This document shows positions 1 through 8,678 of a stretch of 64,000 nt of DNA, one piece after another (within the stretch, counting starts at the first letter, position 1; the number at the start of each line of letters is the position of its first letter). Source of the DNA: JAPPHA01 sp963664045. GTDB taxonomy: Bacteria; Pseudomonadota; Alphaproteobacteria; Rhodobacterales; Rhodobacteraceae. The translations under genes were made by a program, and so were the position numbers. Where the stretch lies: positions 186,001-250,000 of the forward strand of contig CAXXGT010000012.1 of the NCBI GenBank assembly GCA_963664045.2, written 5' to 3'. Under the pieces are notes generated by a model. That model was not told the DNA's origin. It ran no database searches and saw only the letters and a program-made list of their open reading frames with translations.

Positions 1-2277
1 TCCACGCTCGCGCGCATCCGGATCACGTCCGAGATGATCAAGCGGGCGCAACTTCAGGACATGGCGCGCATAAATCGCGTAAGGATTCTGGATCAGGGTC
101 CGGATTTCCGTCACGCCCAGCCTCTTCGGCCGCATCCTTACCGGCGGGATCGGCGCTGGTCTCGGTTCCGGCGCTACGGGCTTGTCCGGCTGCCCGATCA
201 GACGGCCAAGGCCGATCAATCGCTCGCCCCGGCCCGTCATGGTTTTCATCGCCGCCTCTCCGGCCGGGCCCATGCCCGAGACAAGATTCTGGAACCGGAT
301 CAACCATCGCGAGGCGACCGTCGGTTGCTCGCCGTCCCGGAGGGCCCGGGACAGGACGATCTCGGGGGCCGACACCGCCTGTTGAAAGTCGTGTGCAGCG
401 AGCCCGTTCTGCCGTTCCGGCAACCCCAGTCCGATCTGCCCGCGCATTGCCCGGTTAAGCCAGACATCGCCCCTTCGAACAGGTGGCCACACTCCCTCGT
501 TCAAGCTGCCGAGAATGACCTGGTCCATGATTCTGTCCCGAACCTGGTATCCACCCCAGATCACAACATTTTTCTGGTTGATCGCCTGCTCGTAGGGATT
601 GCTCTCCATCGTCAGTTTCCGAAAAATCGCCGCGTATTCCGCCACGTCCATGGTCCCGGCGACACCTGCCTCTTCGACCAGGCTCGACATGACGGCCGAC
701 AAGTCTTTTCCGGCGCGGGTTTCCCAAAGAGGCCCGGTGAACTCTTCGCCCATGTTCGGCGAGACGGTGTCCGGGCTTGATCCTGAAACAAGTGCGTTTG
801 CCACCCGAACATGCCGCTCGACCAGTTCGCCAAGGGAATCCGAACGGCTCGCCGACGCGAACCGGAGCACGCCGGCAAGCCACTCTGCCCACCGCTTTTT
901 CGAATTCCCGCCGTCGTCAGCCCAATGTTCGATGTCCCGTTGATCGACCACGGGGGCAGGTCGTCGTCTCAGGGCGTACTCCAGTGAGCCCGCCAGCGAC
1001 ATGTGAGTCTCGCGGTTCCCGGCATACGCCAGCGGGTGCTTCAGCACCGACATCAGCATGTGTGGTGCCAGCGGCAAGTCGAACAATTCAAGCGCCAGCC
1101 GCAGAAAAACGCCTTCACGAGTCAGGCGCAGTGATTCACCGATCCGGTCATCGGGTTCGATTCCCCAGAACTGCAACGCCGCCTTGACTCTTTTTGCCAG
1201 TTCGAGGTTCTGGGTAACCAGTGCGATCCGCTTTCGCGCCTCGACGGCTTCCCGGATCGCCACCGCGATCGCCTGTGCTTCTTCCTTCATGGTTGCAGCC
1301 AGAATCAGCCCGATACTGTTCGTGGCCACATCAAGCTCAGGAACAAGATCCGGGCTTTCTTCCATCCATCGATCGGTAAACGGAGCGGGGCGAAGCGCCA
1401 GCGATATCAGCCGGTTCCGTTGCGGGTTGGCGGGTGGCGTGTCCGACCAGTCCGGCAACTCCGCCGGTGACACTTCGGCAAACCTGCAAAACCTCGCCAG
1501 AACCGACTGCGGATGTTCGGGGCATTCGTCATGGTCTTCCAGGAGATCCCAGTCATCCCGGGACAATTCCCTGTCGACGCCTGGCAGGACGACGGCGCCC
1601 CGTGGAAGCCTTGCGACACCCCGCATGAGATGCATCATCGGCGCAGAGGAGCCGGTTGAGCCGGCAATGATCACCGGATGGTCCGGCGGGTGTCTCGACC
1701 AGACATCGACAATGGCATTGACGGCAGCCCGAAACCTGGATCGCCGGTCGAGCATGCCGTCTTCGCCAAAGGCACTGACCAGAATCCTGAGAAACCGCAG
1801 ACTGCGTTCCCAATGCCCGGATTGGTCGTCAACCTCGACCGCCAGCAGTTTTCCCAGTTCGATTCCCTCGTCCTGCAGTTCGGAAAACACCCCGAGAAGC
1901 GAATCTGCAAGATCAATGGCGGACGCGGCGGGCGCCAGGTCAGGCTCCTGCTCGAGGAGGGTGCCGATGAGCTGCCGCAAGGCCAGCATCGCACCGACGG
2001 TCGTCATCGGAGAAGGCAAGCCATCCAGTGGCAACGACAAATCGTCGACCAGCAAGGTGGCAGGTCGGACTTGCGGCAAGAGCATAGCGGGCCCGGATTC
2101 CAGGGATTGCCTCAGCTCGTGTGCACTGTTGACGGAACCGGTGTAGATTACGACCTTCGCCAGGTCTTCCGGTGAACCGGTTCCCAAGCGCAGGAGTAGG
2201 CCATCAACAAATGACCGGGTGAAGTCGCAACCGACCGGCACCGCGTAAACGCGAGGACAACCAATGTCTTCAAACAC
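1..2277 (-). CDS. addB: AddB, double-strand break repair nuclease-helicase subunit (3' end outside window)
   Basis: AddB pairs with AddA in the helicase-nuclease that resects double-strand breaks for RecA loading, the RecBCD counterpart in Alphaproteobacteria. Reading the minus strand from a GTG at 2277 gives 759 open codons that run off the window edge; the family is usually about 1000 residues, so the C-terminal nuclease domain is missing here. The stretch near the edge contains the family's RPKRL-x-VTEI and NPYAIYARHVLKLRPLD signatures (about positions 40-110). The GTG overlaps the stop of the nucleotidyltransferase gene (GTGTTTGA), which fixes the start. It is the last visible gene of the tsaE operon; addA would be expected next. 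The reading frame has no stop. Confidence 0.9.
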   Translation of the reverse strand, partial: MFEDIGCPRVYAVPVGCDFTRSFVDGLLLRLGTGSPEDLAKVVIYTGSVNSAHELRQSLESGPAMLLPQVRPATLLVDDLSLPLDGLPSPMTTVGAMLALRQLIGTLLEQEPDLAPAASAIDLADSLLGVFSELQDEGIELGKLLAVEVDDQSGHWERSLRFLRILVSAFGEDGMLDRRSRFRAAVNAIVDVWSRHPPDHPVIIAGSTGSSAPMMHLMRGVARLPRGAVVLPGVDRELSRDDWDLLEDHDECPEHPQSVLARFCRFAEVSPAELPDWSDTPPANPQRNRLISLALRPAPFTDRWMEESPDLVPELDVATNSIGLILAATMKEEAQAIAVAIREAVEARKRIALVTQNLELAKRVKAALQFWGIEPDDRIGESLRLTREGVFLRLALELFDLPLAPHMLMSVLKHPLAYAGNRETHMSLAGSLEYALRRRPAPVVDQRDIEHWADDGGNSKKRWAEWLAGVLRFASASRSDSLGELVERHVRVANALVSGSSPDTVSPNMGEEFTGPLWETRAGKDLSAVMSSLVEEAGVAGTMDVAEYAAIFRKLTMESNPYEQAINQKNVVIWGGYQVRDRIMDQVILGSLNEGVWPPVRRGDVWLNRAMRGQIGLGLPERQNGLAAHDFQQAVSAPEIVLSRALRDGEQPTVASRWLIRFQNLVSGMGPAGEAAMKTMTGRGERLIGLGRLIGQPDKPVAPEPRPAPIPPVRMRPKRLGVTEIRTLIQNPYAIYARHVLKLRPLDHLGRDPDARERG

Positions 2278-2995
2278 GGTCGTCGGATACCTCGGTTGTC
2301 CGGTTTTCCAGCATGGCTTCGGCGAGTTCCATGGCTTCGGGGGAACCGACTTCCGCCCAGTTGCCCGAATAGACAACTCCGAACAGTCGTTTCCTGGCCA
2401 ACATCTGCGACCACAAGAGGCTGACCGAAAAAACCTCTTCCCGGATTCCTGCCAGGCTGTCGGTTCTGATGATTTGTGCGCCTGCATAGACCATTGCTGG
2501 CTGGCCCTTCCAGCCCGGCAGTTCAAGCCGGCCATTCGGAGCGACACAAAAATCACCTGGTCCACGGTATCCCGTAGCCCGGTTTGCAGGCAACATCACC
2601 ATCAAGCCGTCCATGCGGGCGGGGTCCCAGGCTTCGCCAAGCTGGCGAAGAGGATTCGTCCCCGACCACACGTAATCGGAGTTCATGGTGTATACGGGGG
2701 CATTGCCCAGCATAGGCAGGGCATTGCGAAGGCCTCCACCCGTGTCGAGGATCCGCGGCCGTTCCCTGACCAGTTCGACGCCCGGCATCCCGGAAACATG
2801 GACCTCGATCTGGTCAGCAAGGTAATGGCTATTGATGACGATTCGTGACAGCCCGGCGTCACGAACCTGATCCAGAGCATGATCGATCAACGGTTTTCCG
2901 GCGATCCGGATCATCGGCTTCGGAACACGATCAGTTATCGGGCGCATCCGCGTCCCAAACCCGGCGGCAAAGATCATGATACTGTCGGGGATCAC
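2270..2995 (-). CDS. Nucleotidyltransferase, MurU-like (N-acetylmuramate-1-phosphate uridylyltransferase)
   Basis: A 241-residue sugar-1-phosphate nucleotidyltransferase. The N-terminal FAAGFGTRM loop followed by PKPM is the nucleotide-binding signature, and NSDYVW supplies the metal-binding Asp. In this context (next to an AmgK-like kinase and tsaE) the likely reaction is UTP plus MurNAc-1-phosphate to UDP-MurNAc, the second step of the anabolic peptidoglycan-recycling route. I chose the GTG at 2995 because it forms a 4-bp GTGA overlap with the kinase stop; an ATG at 2977 is possible, and a longer in-frame ATG at 3061 would overlap the kinase by 70 bp. The 3' end overlaps addB. Family certain; exact sugar inferred from context. 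Confidence 0.85.
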   Translation of the reverse strand: MIPDSIMIFAAGFGTRMRPITDRVPKPMIRIAGKPLIDHALDQVRDAGLSRIVINSHYLADQIEVHVSGMPGVELVRERPRILDTGGGLRNALPMLGNAPVYTMNSDYVWSGTNPLRQLGEAWDPARMDGLMVMLPANRATGYRGPGDFCVAPNGRLELPGWKGQPAMVYAGAQIIRTDSLAGIREEVFSVSLLWSQMLARKRLFGVVYSGNWAEVGSPEAMELAEAMLENRTTEVSDDRV

Positions 2996-4038
2996 GGGGC
3001 ACAGCTCCGGATTCGCGAAAGGATTTCCGCTCCAGGGGGCGGCACCATCCGCGATATCCACCCGGCCAGTTCGGCCAGGACAGGATGACGCAGGTCCCTT
3101 TGCAGGTGTCCCCAGACCCTGGGAATGAGATCAACATAGGTGAATTTGCCGTCGCGAATGCACAATCTCGAAAAAACCCCCAGAATCCGCAAGTTGCGTT
3201 GAGCGCCAAGCACGGCATATGCCGCTTCGAACGCTCTTGCATCCTCCGAATCGGTTTCCCGAGACCCGAAGACGGATCCGATGTATCTCTTCTTCATGGC
3301 CTCCTGCAGGGATTCTGGCGTGTCCCGTCGCGCATCTTCCAGGAGTGACACGAGATCGTATGCCGGGTGACCCGCCACTGCGTCCTGGAAATCCAGGATT
3401 CCCACCCGTCGCTCCGCCTCCCGGTCGCTCAGCCACATGATGTTTTCAGCATGATAGTCTCGTAACACGATTACCCGGCCCGTCTTCGCGATGCTGCAGG
3501 CTTCATCATAGGCCTTGACAACCAATGACAGGAATTCCCCTTTCGTATCGGCCGACACCGGCCGATCAGTCGCGGCGGGAAGAAACCAGGAAGTAAACAG
3601 GCGGGATTCGATCACGCAGGTTCCGCGATCATAGGCCTTGAGACCCGAGGGCGAATGCCGGCGCAGGTGGACCAGCGCATCAACGGCGGCCGAGTAGAGT
3701 TCGGCCTCCATTTCCGGATGACCTGAACACACATTTGCGAACAGGGCGTCGCCGAAATCCTCGATCAGCAGCAGTCCGGCCTTTTCGTCCGCCTCCCAGG
3801 TTTCAGGTGCGCTCAGACCGCATTGCCTGAGCATTGCCGCAACCTCGACAAAAGACCGGAAGTCTTCCCCTGCCTCGGGAGGCGCGTCCATGACCATGGC
3901 AGATGATCCGGTTTCCGGGCTCCAAACCCGATGATACAGACGCCGGGAAGCATCTGAGCCAAGTGTCTCGACGCTCGCCCCACCCCATCCTGTCCGTGAC
4001 AGGAACGCGTCCAGTTGACCCCTTCTGTGTTCAAACAC
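2992..4038 (-). CDS. Aminoglycoside-phosphotransferase-family kinase, AmgK-like
   Basis: A 348-residue APH-fold kinase. The Brenner-type catalytic loop is visible as LRDYHAENIMW and the metal-binding Asp as ILDFQDAV. AmgK phosphorylates MurNAc or GlcNAc at the anomeric position in cell-wall recycling, and adjacency to a MurU-like gene supports this role over antibiotic resistance. The start is taken as GTG 4038, giving MFEHRRGQLDAFL. It overlaps the tsaE stop in the same GTGTTTGA arrangement seen at the addB junction; an ATG at 4113 would overlap tsaE by about 80 bp. Substrate assignment rests on context. Confidence 0.82.
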   Translation of the reverse strand: MFEHRRGQLDAFLSRTGWGGASVETLGSDASRRLYHRVWSPETGSSAMVMDAPPEAGEDFRSFVEVAAMLRQCGLSAPETWEADEKAGLLLIEDFGDALFANVCSGHPEMEAELYSAAVDALVHLRRHSPSGLKAYDRGTCVIESRLFTSWFLPAATDRPVSADTKGEFLSLVVKAYDEACSIAKTGRVIVLRDYHAENIMWLSDREAERRVGILDFQDAVAGHPAYDLVSLLEDARRDTPESLQEAMKKRYIGSVFGSRETDSEDARAFEAAYAVLGAQRNLRILGVFSRLCIRDGKFTYVDLIPRVWGHLQRDLRHPVLAELAGWISRMVPPPGAEILSRIRSCAP

Positions 4039-4546
4039 AGGCCAGTTCGTGGCGACGTTCACGCCATTGGCGGCAGATGACCCGATCAACGATGCTGTCC
4101 CAACAGGAATCATGCCATTCGAGTGTAATTTCCCGGCTGCAATCTCCCGTGACCGTAAACTTGAGAGTCAAACCGCCGTTTCCATAAAGGCCGTCAATAG
4201 TTTCCGGCCACTCGACCAGGCAGATCGAGGTTCGAAACGCATCCTCCAGCCCGAGTTCTGTCAACTCGGACGCACAATCGACCCGATAAAGGTCTGCGTG
4301 CACGAGACTGCAAGACGCAGTTTCATATGTCTGCACAAGCGTGAAGGTCGGGGACGGCACGTCTTCAACCGGTAGTCCGTCCTGTGCCTGCCTGAACTGG
4401 ATAAGCTCCCTGCAGAAAACACTCTTTCCTGCACCTAGCGGGCCGGACAGGAGCAACACGTGCCCGGCGTTCAGGAAAGGAGCGAACCCCCGCGCCAACT
4501 CTCGGCACGAATATTCCGATTCAACGTCCACCGTGAGGTTTTTCAT
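4031..4546 (-). CDS. tsaE: TsaE, tRNA threonylcarbamoyladenosine biosynthesis ATPase
   Basis: A 171-residue P-loop ATPase of the TsaE family, which works with TsaB and TsaD to make t6A37 in ANN-decoding tRNAs. The Walker A is GPLGAGKSVF (about residues 37-46), followed by the family's SPTFTLVQTYE and HADLYR motifs and LVEWPE near residue 134. Length is normal for the family. The ATG overlaps the preceding Smr gene by 4 bp (ATGA) and the 3' end overlaps the kinase gene, so the four genes appear translationally coupled. Confidence 0.93.
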   Translation of the reverse strand: MKNLTVDVESEYSCRELARGFAPFLNAGHVLLLSGPLGAGKSVFCRELIQFRQAQDGLPVEDVPSPTFTLVQTYETASCSLVHADLYRVDCASELTELGLEDAFRTSICLVEWPETIDGLYGNGGLTLKFTVTGDCSREITLEWHDSCWDSIVDRVICRQWRERRHELACV

Positions 4547-5283
4547 TCCGGGTCAGTCTTGTGTCTCGGGCGACGGAGCCGAACGTAAAGAGCTCCCTTC
4601 CCTCCGTGTCGCTCGTGAGACTCGCAGAAGCTCTGGACAAGATACGACAGCGGCGGCCGCATCAACAGTTCGGGAACCCGGCGGCGCAAGACGCCTCCCT
4701 TCGGTCGATTGAACTCGTCCAGACCGGACCTGTTTCCTTTTCCGGTAATGACGAGCAGATTCCTGAATCCCCGCCCGTGAGCCCCTTGAACGAAGGCGGT
4801 CAACCTGAAATCTGCCCGCTTCTCTGTCAGCCCGTGAAGGTCCAGGGTCGCATCGACCCTTTGCTGGCCCTTCGCCAGCCGCATATACAATTTTCTGTCA
4901 AATCGGTCCGGAAACGGTGCGGGGTCATCCGGCTGGCTACGCGTCTTTGGCTTTTTCTTCGCGCCTAAATTCGAATCCCCGCGTTCCGGGGGCATCGGGG
5001 CCGGATCTTTTCTGCTGGCGGGACCACCCGGTAGATCCTCTATTTCCGCGTACCAGGCCTCCATGTCCACCTCGGAAATCAGGAGCCTTCCTGGTCGTTT
5101 ATCCCCTCGGTTCCGTCCTTCTCGCGTCGCAGGCTTGCGGATGGAGTCCGCCGTCGTGGCAGTCCGTCCGCCCGAAGTCGTTCCGTTCGATTCCGTGGCG
5201 CCTTTTCGAGAAACATTCCGGGTCTCGGAAGTCCACAAAGCCCGATCGTCGTCCGTCAGACCTTTCGGACCCCTGTCGTCCAT
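4543..5283 (-). CDS. Smr/MutS2-domain protein
   Basis: A 246-residue protein with a long, charged and probably disordered N-terminal half and a C-terminal Smr domain (about residues 145-245). DLHG and TGKG, the two Smr motifs linked to nuclease activity, are both present. Free-standing Smr proteins of this type are common in Alphaproteobacteria and often sit near a Tim44-like gene, as here (5 bp downstream of it). The cellular role is not settled; DNA or RNA endonuclease activity is known for the family. The stop overlaps the tsaE start. Confidence 0.85.
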   Translation of the reverse strand: MDDRGPKGLTDDDRALWTSETRNVSRKGATESNGTTSGGRTATTADSIRKPATREGRNRGDKRPGRLLISEVDMEAWYAEIEDLPGGPASRKDPAPMPPERGDSNLGAKKKPKTRSQPDDPAPFPDRFDRKLYMRLAKGQQRVDATLDLHGLTEKRADFRLTAFVQGAHGRGFRNLLVITGKGNRSGLDEFNRPKGGVLRRRVPELLMRPPLSYLVQSFCESHERHGGKGALYVRLRRPRHKTDPE

Positions 5284-5288
5284 GGATC

Positions 5289-5951
5289 CTACTCGGCAGT
5301 GTCAACCAGGAACCAGTTCGGGTCTTCATCCCCCATGATTCGTGAAAAGGTCCAGACGTTCTTCTGCTTCCTGATTGTCCTGGGATCGCCTTCGACGATT
5401 TCACCATCGGGAAGCCGTACAACCGACGTCAGTTCCCCCACGAAACTGACCGTGATTTCGGCGTCTTCCGTCCGCTTGTCGAAGATCGCCGACTCCAGTT
5501 TTGCCTCCCTGACGCCAATGAAATTCGCTTCGACCTGGTATCCCTTCATCTGCCGGTCGAGGACGACGGCTTCGAAGCTCGCATAGACATCTTGCGAAAG
5601 CAGCCGTTTCAGCGTGTCGAGATCGTCACCCTCGAAAGCCATCAAGATGACTTCATAGGCGTAACGTGCACCATTCATGAACTCGGAAACGGAGAAGTCC
5701 GGCTCGACGACCTTCATTGCCGCGAGCGCCTTGCCGCTCGGGCAGTCGAGGGGGACATGGTCGGCGATATCCTGGTCGAGTTCAGGAGAATCACTTCTTG
5801 ATTTCGACTGAGGCGTCGGCTGGATTACGACGCGATTTCTTTCGATTTCAGGCTCGAATCCGTCCCGCGTCCCCAGTGTCTTTCTCAATCTCATGATGAG
5901 AAACAGGGCAATGGCCGCCAAAACCAGTAGGTGGAGATAGCCTGAACCCAT
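5289..5951 (-). CDS. Tim44/TimA-domain membrane-anchored protein
   Basis: 220 residues. One hydrophobic N-terminal segment (YLHLLVLAAIALFLIMRL, residues 5-22) anchors the protein in the inner membrane; the C-terminal half (about 85-215) has the Tim44-like NTF2-type fold, including AYEVILMAFEGDD and LKRLLS. It is the bacterial counterpart of mitochondrial Tim44. Its precise role is not well established, though envelope or membrane-protein assembly is the usual suggestion. It is the first gene of the minus-strand group leading to addB and is divergent from fxsA across 116 bp. Confidence 0.82.
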   Translation of the reverse strand: MGSGYLHLLVLAAIALFLIMRLRKTLGTRDGFEPEIERNRVVIQPTPQSKSRSDSPELDQDIADHVPLDCPSGKALAAMKVVEPDFSVSEFMNGARYAYEVILMAFEGDDLDTLKRLLSQDVYASFEAVVLDRQMKGYQVEANFIGVREAKLESAIFDKRTEDAEITVSFVGELTSVVRLPDGEIVEGDPRTIRKQKNVWTFSRIMGDEDPNWFLVDTAE

Positions 5952-6067
5952 GAACTCGCCCTTTCAGAACGGCTGCCGCAGACCCTTTGCATTCGGTCTT
6001 TCCAGAACCTATGTAAGATACCGACCGGTTCGAGTCCACCGGTTCGCACAGACTTCCTGAGGTTTCC

Positions 6068-6562
6068 GTGATCTGGTTATTCCTTCTTTTCCTGACGGTT
6101 CCGTTGCTGGAAATCGCACTGTTCATCAGCATCGGCCAGGCAATCGGTCTCATGCCAACCCTGGCCACTGTGGTCCTGACGGCAATAGTCGGTACATGGC
6201 TGGTTCGCTCGCAAGGCCTCTCGGAACTTGGGAAGCTACGGAATTCCCTGGCCGGATCGGGTGACCCCCTCAATTCAATTGCCCATGGCGCGATGATTCT
6301 GGTTGCGGGCCTGCTGCTTCTCACGCCGGGATTCTTCACTGACGGAGTCGGGTTCCTGCTGCTTGTACCGGCCGTACGAGCCCTGGTGACACGGGCGATT
6401 GCCGTCCGGATTCAGGAATCCGCCGTTTTTGTTTCGACGCGTTCGGGCGAAGGCCGGACAGATAAAGGGTCTGACGACATCATCGACGCCGAGTACGACG
6501 TAATTCACGAGTCCGACGCTCGTGGCGATGGGCCATCACGAACCAGCGGCCACGGGGATTGA
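6068..6562 (+). CDS. fxsA: FxsA family membrane protein
   Basis: A 164-residue small inner-membrane protein. Hydrophobic segments lie at about residues 1-20, 27-45 and 77-100, including the conserved LLLTPGFFTD stretch of FxsA. In E. coli, FxsA overproduction relieves F-plasmid exclusion of phage T7, but its normal function is unknown. The start is GTG at 6068, preceded by TGAGG at suitable spacing. The position before secB, and divergent from the Tim44-like gene, is a common alphaproteobacterial arrangement. Confidence 0.88.
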   Translation: MIWLFLLFLTVPLLEIALFISIGQAIGLMPTLATVVLTAIVGTWLVRSQGLSELGKLRNSLAGSGDPLNSIAHGAMILVAGLLLLTPGFFTDGVGFLLLVPAVRALVTRAIAVRIQESAVFVSTRSGEGRTDKGSDDIIDAEYDVIHESDARGDGPSRTSGHGD

Positions 6563-6635
6563 GGATCGTTGCGCCAATTGTCACTGAATCCATTTGCTGG
6601 TACCACGCCGCGAAACAAGATCTGAGAGTGCAACG

Positions 6636-7130
6636 ATGGCGACAGAGCCCCCGGGAAAGAGCAACGGAGCCGGCCCGGTAGAACCAGCAGCTTCCGCCGA
6701 CACGCCTCCTCAGCCGCGGTTCGAACTGATCACGCAGTACATTCGTGATCTCTCGTTCGAGAATTTTGCCGCGCAGAAATACATCACCGGTCAGATCGAC
6801 CAGCAGCTTTCGGTCGACCTCAACATCGACGCCAAGACGCGGGCGGAAAACCGCTTCGAAGTCATTCTGAAACTTTCGGTATCGGCCAAGCGCGACAAGG
6901 AATCCGTGTTTCTGCTCGAAGTCGATTATGGCGGGCAATTCCTGATCGAGAACATTCCCGACGACCAGTTGCATCCGATGCTCATGGTCGAATGCCCGCG
7001 GCTACTGTTTCCGTTCCTTCGTCAACTGGCCCGCAACCTCACCGCGGAGGGCGGGTTTCCACCTCTCAATATCGAAAACATCGATTTCCTGCGTCTGTAC
7101 AAACAGCGGCTAGCGCAGAGTTCAAACTGA
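6636..7130 (+). CDS. secB: SecB, protein-export chaperone
   Basis: SecB is a cytosolic homotetrameric chaperone that keeps preproteins unfolded and passes them to SecA. This 164-residue protein has the family core from about residue 25, with the QYIRDLSFE start, NRFEVILKLSVSA and the C-terminal GGFPPLNI box. I prefer the ATG at 6636 (MATEPPGKS) over an upstream ATG at 6594 that would add 14 atypical residues. Its 3' end overlaps the convergent dnaQ by 9 bp. Confidence 0.93.
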   Translation: MATEPPGKSNGAGPVEPAASADTPPQPRFELITQYIRDLSFENFAAQKYITGQIDQQLSVDLNIDAKTRAENRFEVILKLSVSAKRDKESVFLLEVDYGGQFLIENIPDDQLHPMLMVECPRLLFPFLRQLARNLTAEGGFPPLNIENIDFLRLYKQRLAQSSN

Positions 7131-7877
7131 TCCGGGTTCGGTCGAGTCCGAACCGTCGGCAGGTGCAGGATATCCGTATCGTTTTTTCCAGACGGTATCG
7201 TCTCCCATGCCGGCGACGAATTCCTTGTGGGCTTCGAGTTCTTCTCTCGACAATAACACCGGCCGCTTTCCCGGCCGCTTTCTTGCTTCCCCCTGCTCCG
7301 GCCCTGCCATTCCCGGCACCGGCGCAACTCCTGCGTCGAAGACAAGTTCCAGGTCCGGCTGACGGCCTCCGACAAGTTCCAGGTAAACCGCCGCGAGGAG
7401 CTCGGCATCGATTAATGCACCGTGCGCATCTGCTCTCGTGGAATTGTCGATTCCGAACCGCCGGCAAAGAGCATCCAGGGAGTTCGAAACCCCCGGAAAC
7501 CGTGCGCGCGCCATCTCGAGGGTATCCACGGCCCGGTCTCCTGAAATGGGAAGGGCACCGGCGGCCACGAACTCTGCATTCAGGAATCCCATGTCGAACG
7601 GAGCATTATGCATGATCAGGCGGGAATCGCCGACAAATTCGATCAACTGATCGCAAATCTCCGGGAAACGTGGTTGACCGGAAAGAAACGCCTCGCCGAG
7701 CTTGTGAATCCGTTGCGCATCCACGGGAATGTCGCGTTCCGGATTGATAAACTGGTGGTATGTCCTGCCGGTCGGAACATGGTTGGACAGCTCGACACAA
7801 CCGATCTCCACGATTCGATGGCCTTCTTCCGGGTTCAGCCCAGTCGTTTCCGTGTCCAGCACGATTTCCCGGTTCAA
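7122..7877 (-). CDS. dnaQ: DnaQ, DNA polymerase III epsilon subunit (proofreading 3'-5' exonuclease)
   Basis: A DEDDh exonuclease: LDTETTGL near the N-terminus carries the first Asp and Glu, HNAPFDMGFL the second Asp, and RADAHGALIDAELL the His and last Asp. It proofreads the replicative polymerase; the tail beyond about residue 175 would hold the alpha-binding segment. I chose a TTG at 7877 because it sits about 8 nt after a strong GGGGAG and gives the family's NREIVLDTETTG start (251 residues); an ATG at 7940 would add 21 residues. It follows coaE, as in many alphaproteobacterial origin regions. Confidence 0.92.
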   Translation of the reverse strand: MNREIVLDTETTGLNPEEGHRIVEIGCVELSNHVPTGRTYHQFINPERDIPVDAQRIHKLGEAFLSGQPRFPEICDQLIEFVGDSRLIMHNAPFDMGFLNAEFVAAGALPISGDRAVDTLEMARARFPGVSNSLDALCRRFGIDNSTRADAHGALIDAELLAAVYLELVGGRQPDLELVFDAGVAPVPGMAGPEQGEARKRPGKRPVLLSREELEAHKEFVAGMGDDTVWKKRYGYPAPADGSDSTEPGSV

Positions 7878-8069
7878 TCGTGGTCTCCCCTTTTCGAATT
7901 CCAAGTCCACAAGCCGATACCGGCTTTTAACAAAGAACACGCTGCAGTTCGAACCATGAAATTTAGGAACTTCGCGGACCCATGCGTGTTGACGTCCGGG
8001 GCATTCCAGATCTGTTCGATTTCCGTGCCGCGCGTTACCTGGCTGTCTGTCTTGGACCCGTTCTCTTGC

Positions 8070-8678
8070 CTAACCCGAAACGCGCTGCGTGATCCTGTCG
8101 ATGAGTGCTCCGACTTTCCTTTCCACGGAGGAAAACGATCCGGATTCGATAACGAAATCCGCCCGTGACAGCCTTTCTTCGTCCGAAATCTGCCGCCCAA
8201 GCAGCACATTGAGGGTTTCTTCCGACATTCCCGGACGGGCAAGTACCCGGCGACGCCTTTCTTCGGGTGCCGTCACCATGGCCAGGACACCGTCACATGA
8301 CGTCTCCGCGCCAGTTTCGAAAAGCAGGGGGATTTCGCACACGACAAGACGGCTCCCGGATTCCGCCGCCCTATCGATGAACGTATCCCTGTCGGCGCGA
8401 ACGAACGGATGGACGATCGCTTCAATCGTCCCAAGCAGGGACGGCGTGGTCTGGATGCACCGGCGCAGGGCATCTCGATCGATCGTCCCTTCCCTGACGG
8501 CTTCCGGACAGATCTCCGAAACCCGGGAAATGACATCACGATTCTGTGCGTAAATCCTTGCGACGGCCGTATCCGCATCCCAAACCGGGACACCGGCAGC
8601 CTTGAAGTAGCTGGCAGCGGTCGATTTCCCGGACGCGATCGACCCGGTCATGCCAAGCACGTAAACCGAAGACGTCAT
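8070..8678 (-). CDS. coaE: CoaE, dephospho-CoA kinase
   Basis: Catalyses the last step of CoA synthesis, phosphorylating the 3'-hydroxyl of dephospho-CoA. The N-terminal Walker A is GSIASGKS (residues 12-19), followed by GVPVWDADTAVARIY, the typical acceptor-site segment. The 202-residue length is normal. The ATG overlaps the aroE stop by 4 bp (8675-8678), indicating coupling in the maf-aroE-coaE-dnaQ group. Confidence 0.94.
   Translation of the reverse strand: MTSSVYVLGMTGSIASGKSTAASYFKAAGVPVWDADTAVARIYAQNRDVISRVSEICPEAVREGTIDRDALRRCIQTTPSLLGTIEAIVHPFVRADRDTFIDRAAESGSRLVVCEIPLLFETGAETSCDGVLAMVTAPEERRRRVLARPGMSEETLNVLLGRQISDEERLSRADFVIESGSFSSVERKVGALIDRITQRVSG

Noticed and set aside
1058..2146. 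A 362-codon plus-strand open frame
   Set aside because: It is Ser/Arg-rich and antisense to addB, whose minus-strand frame is open throughout and carries family motifs.
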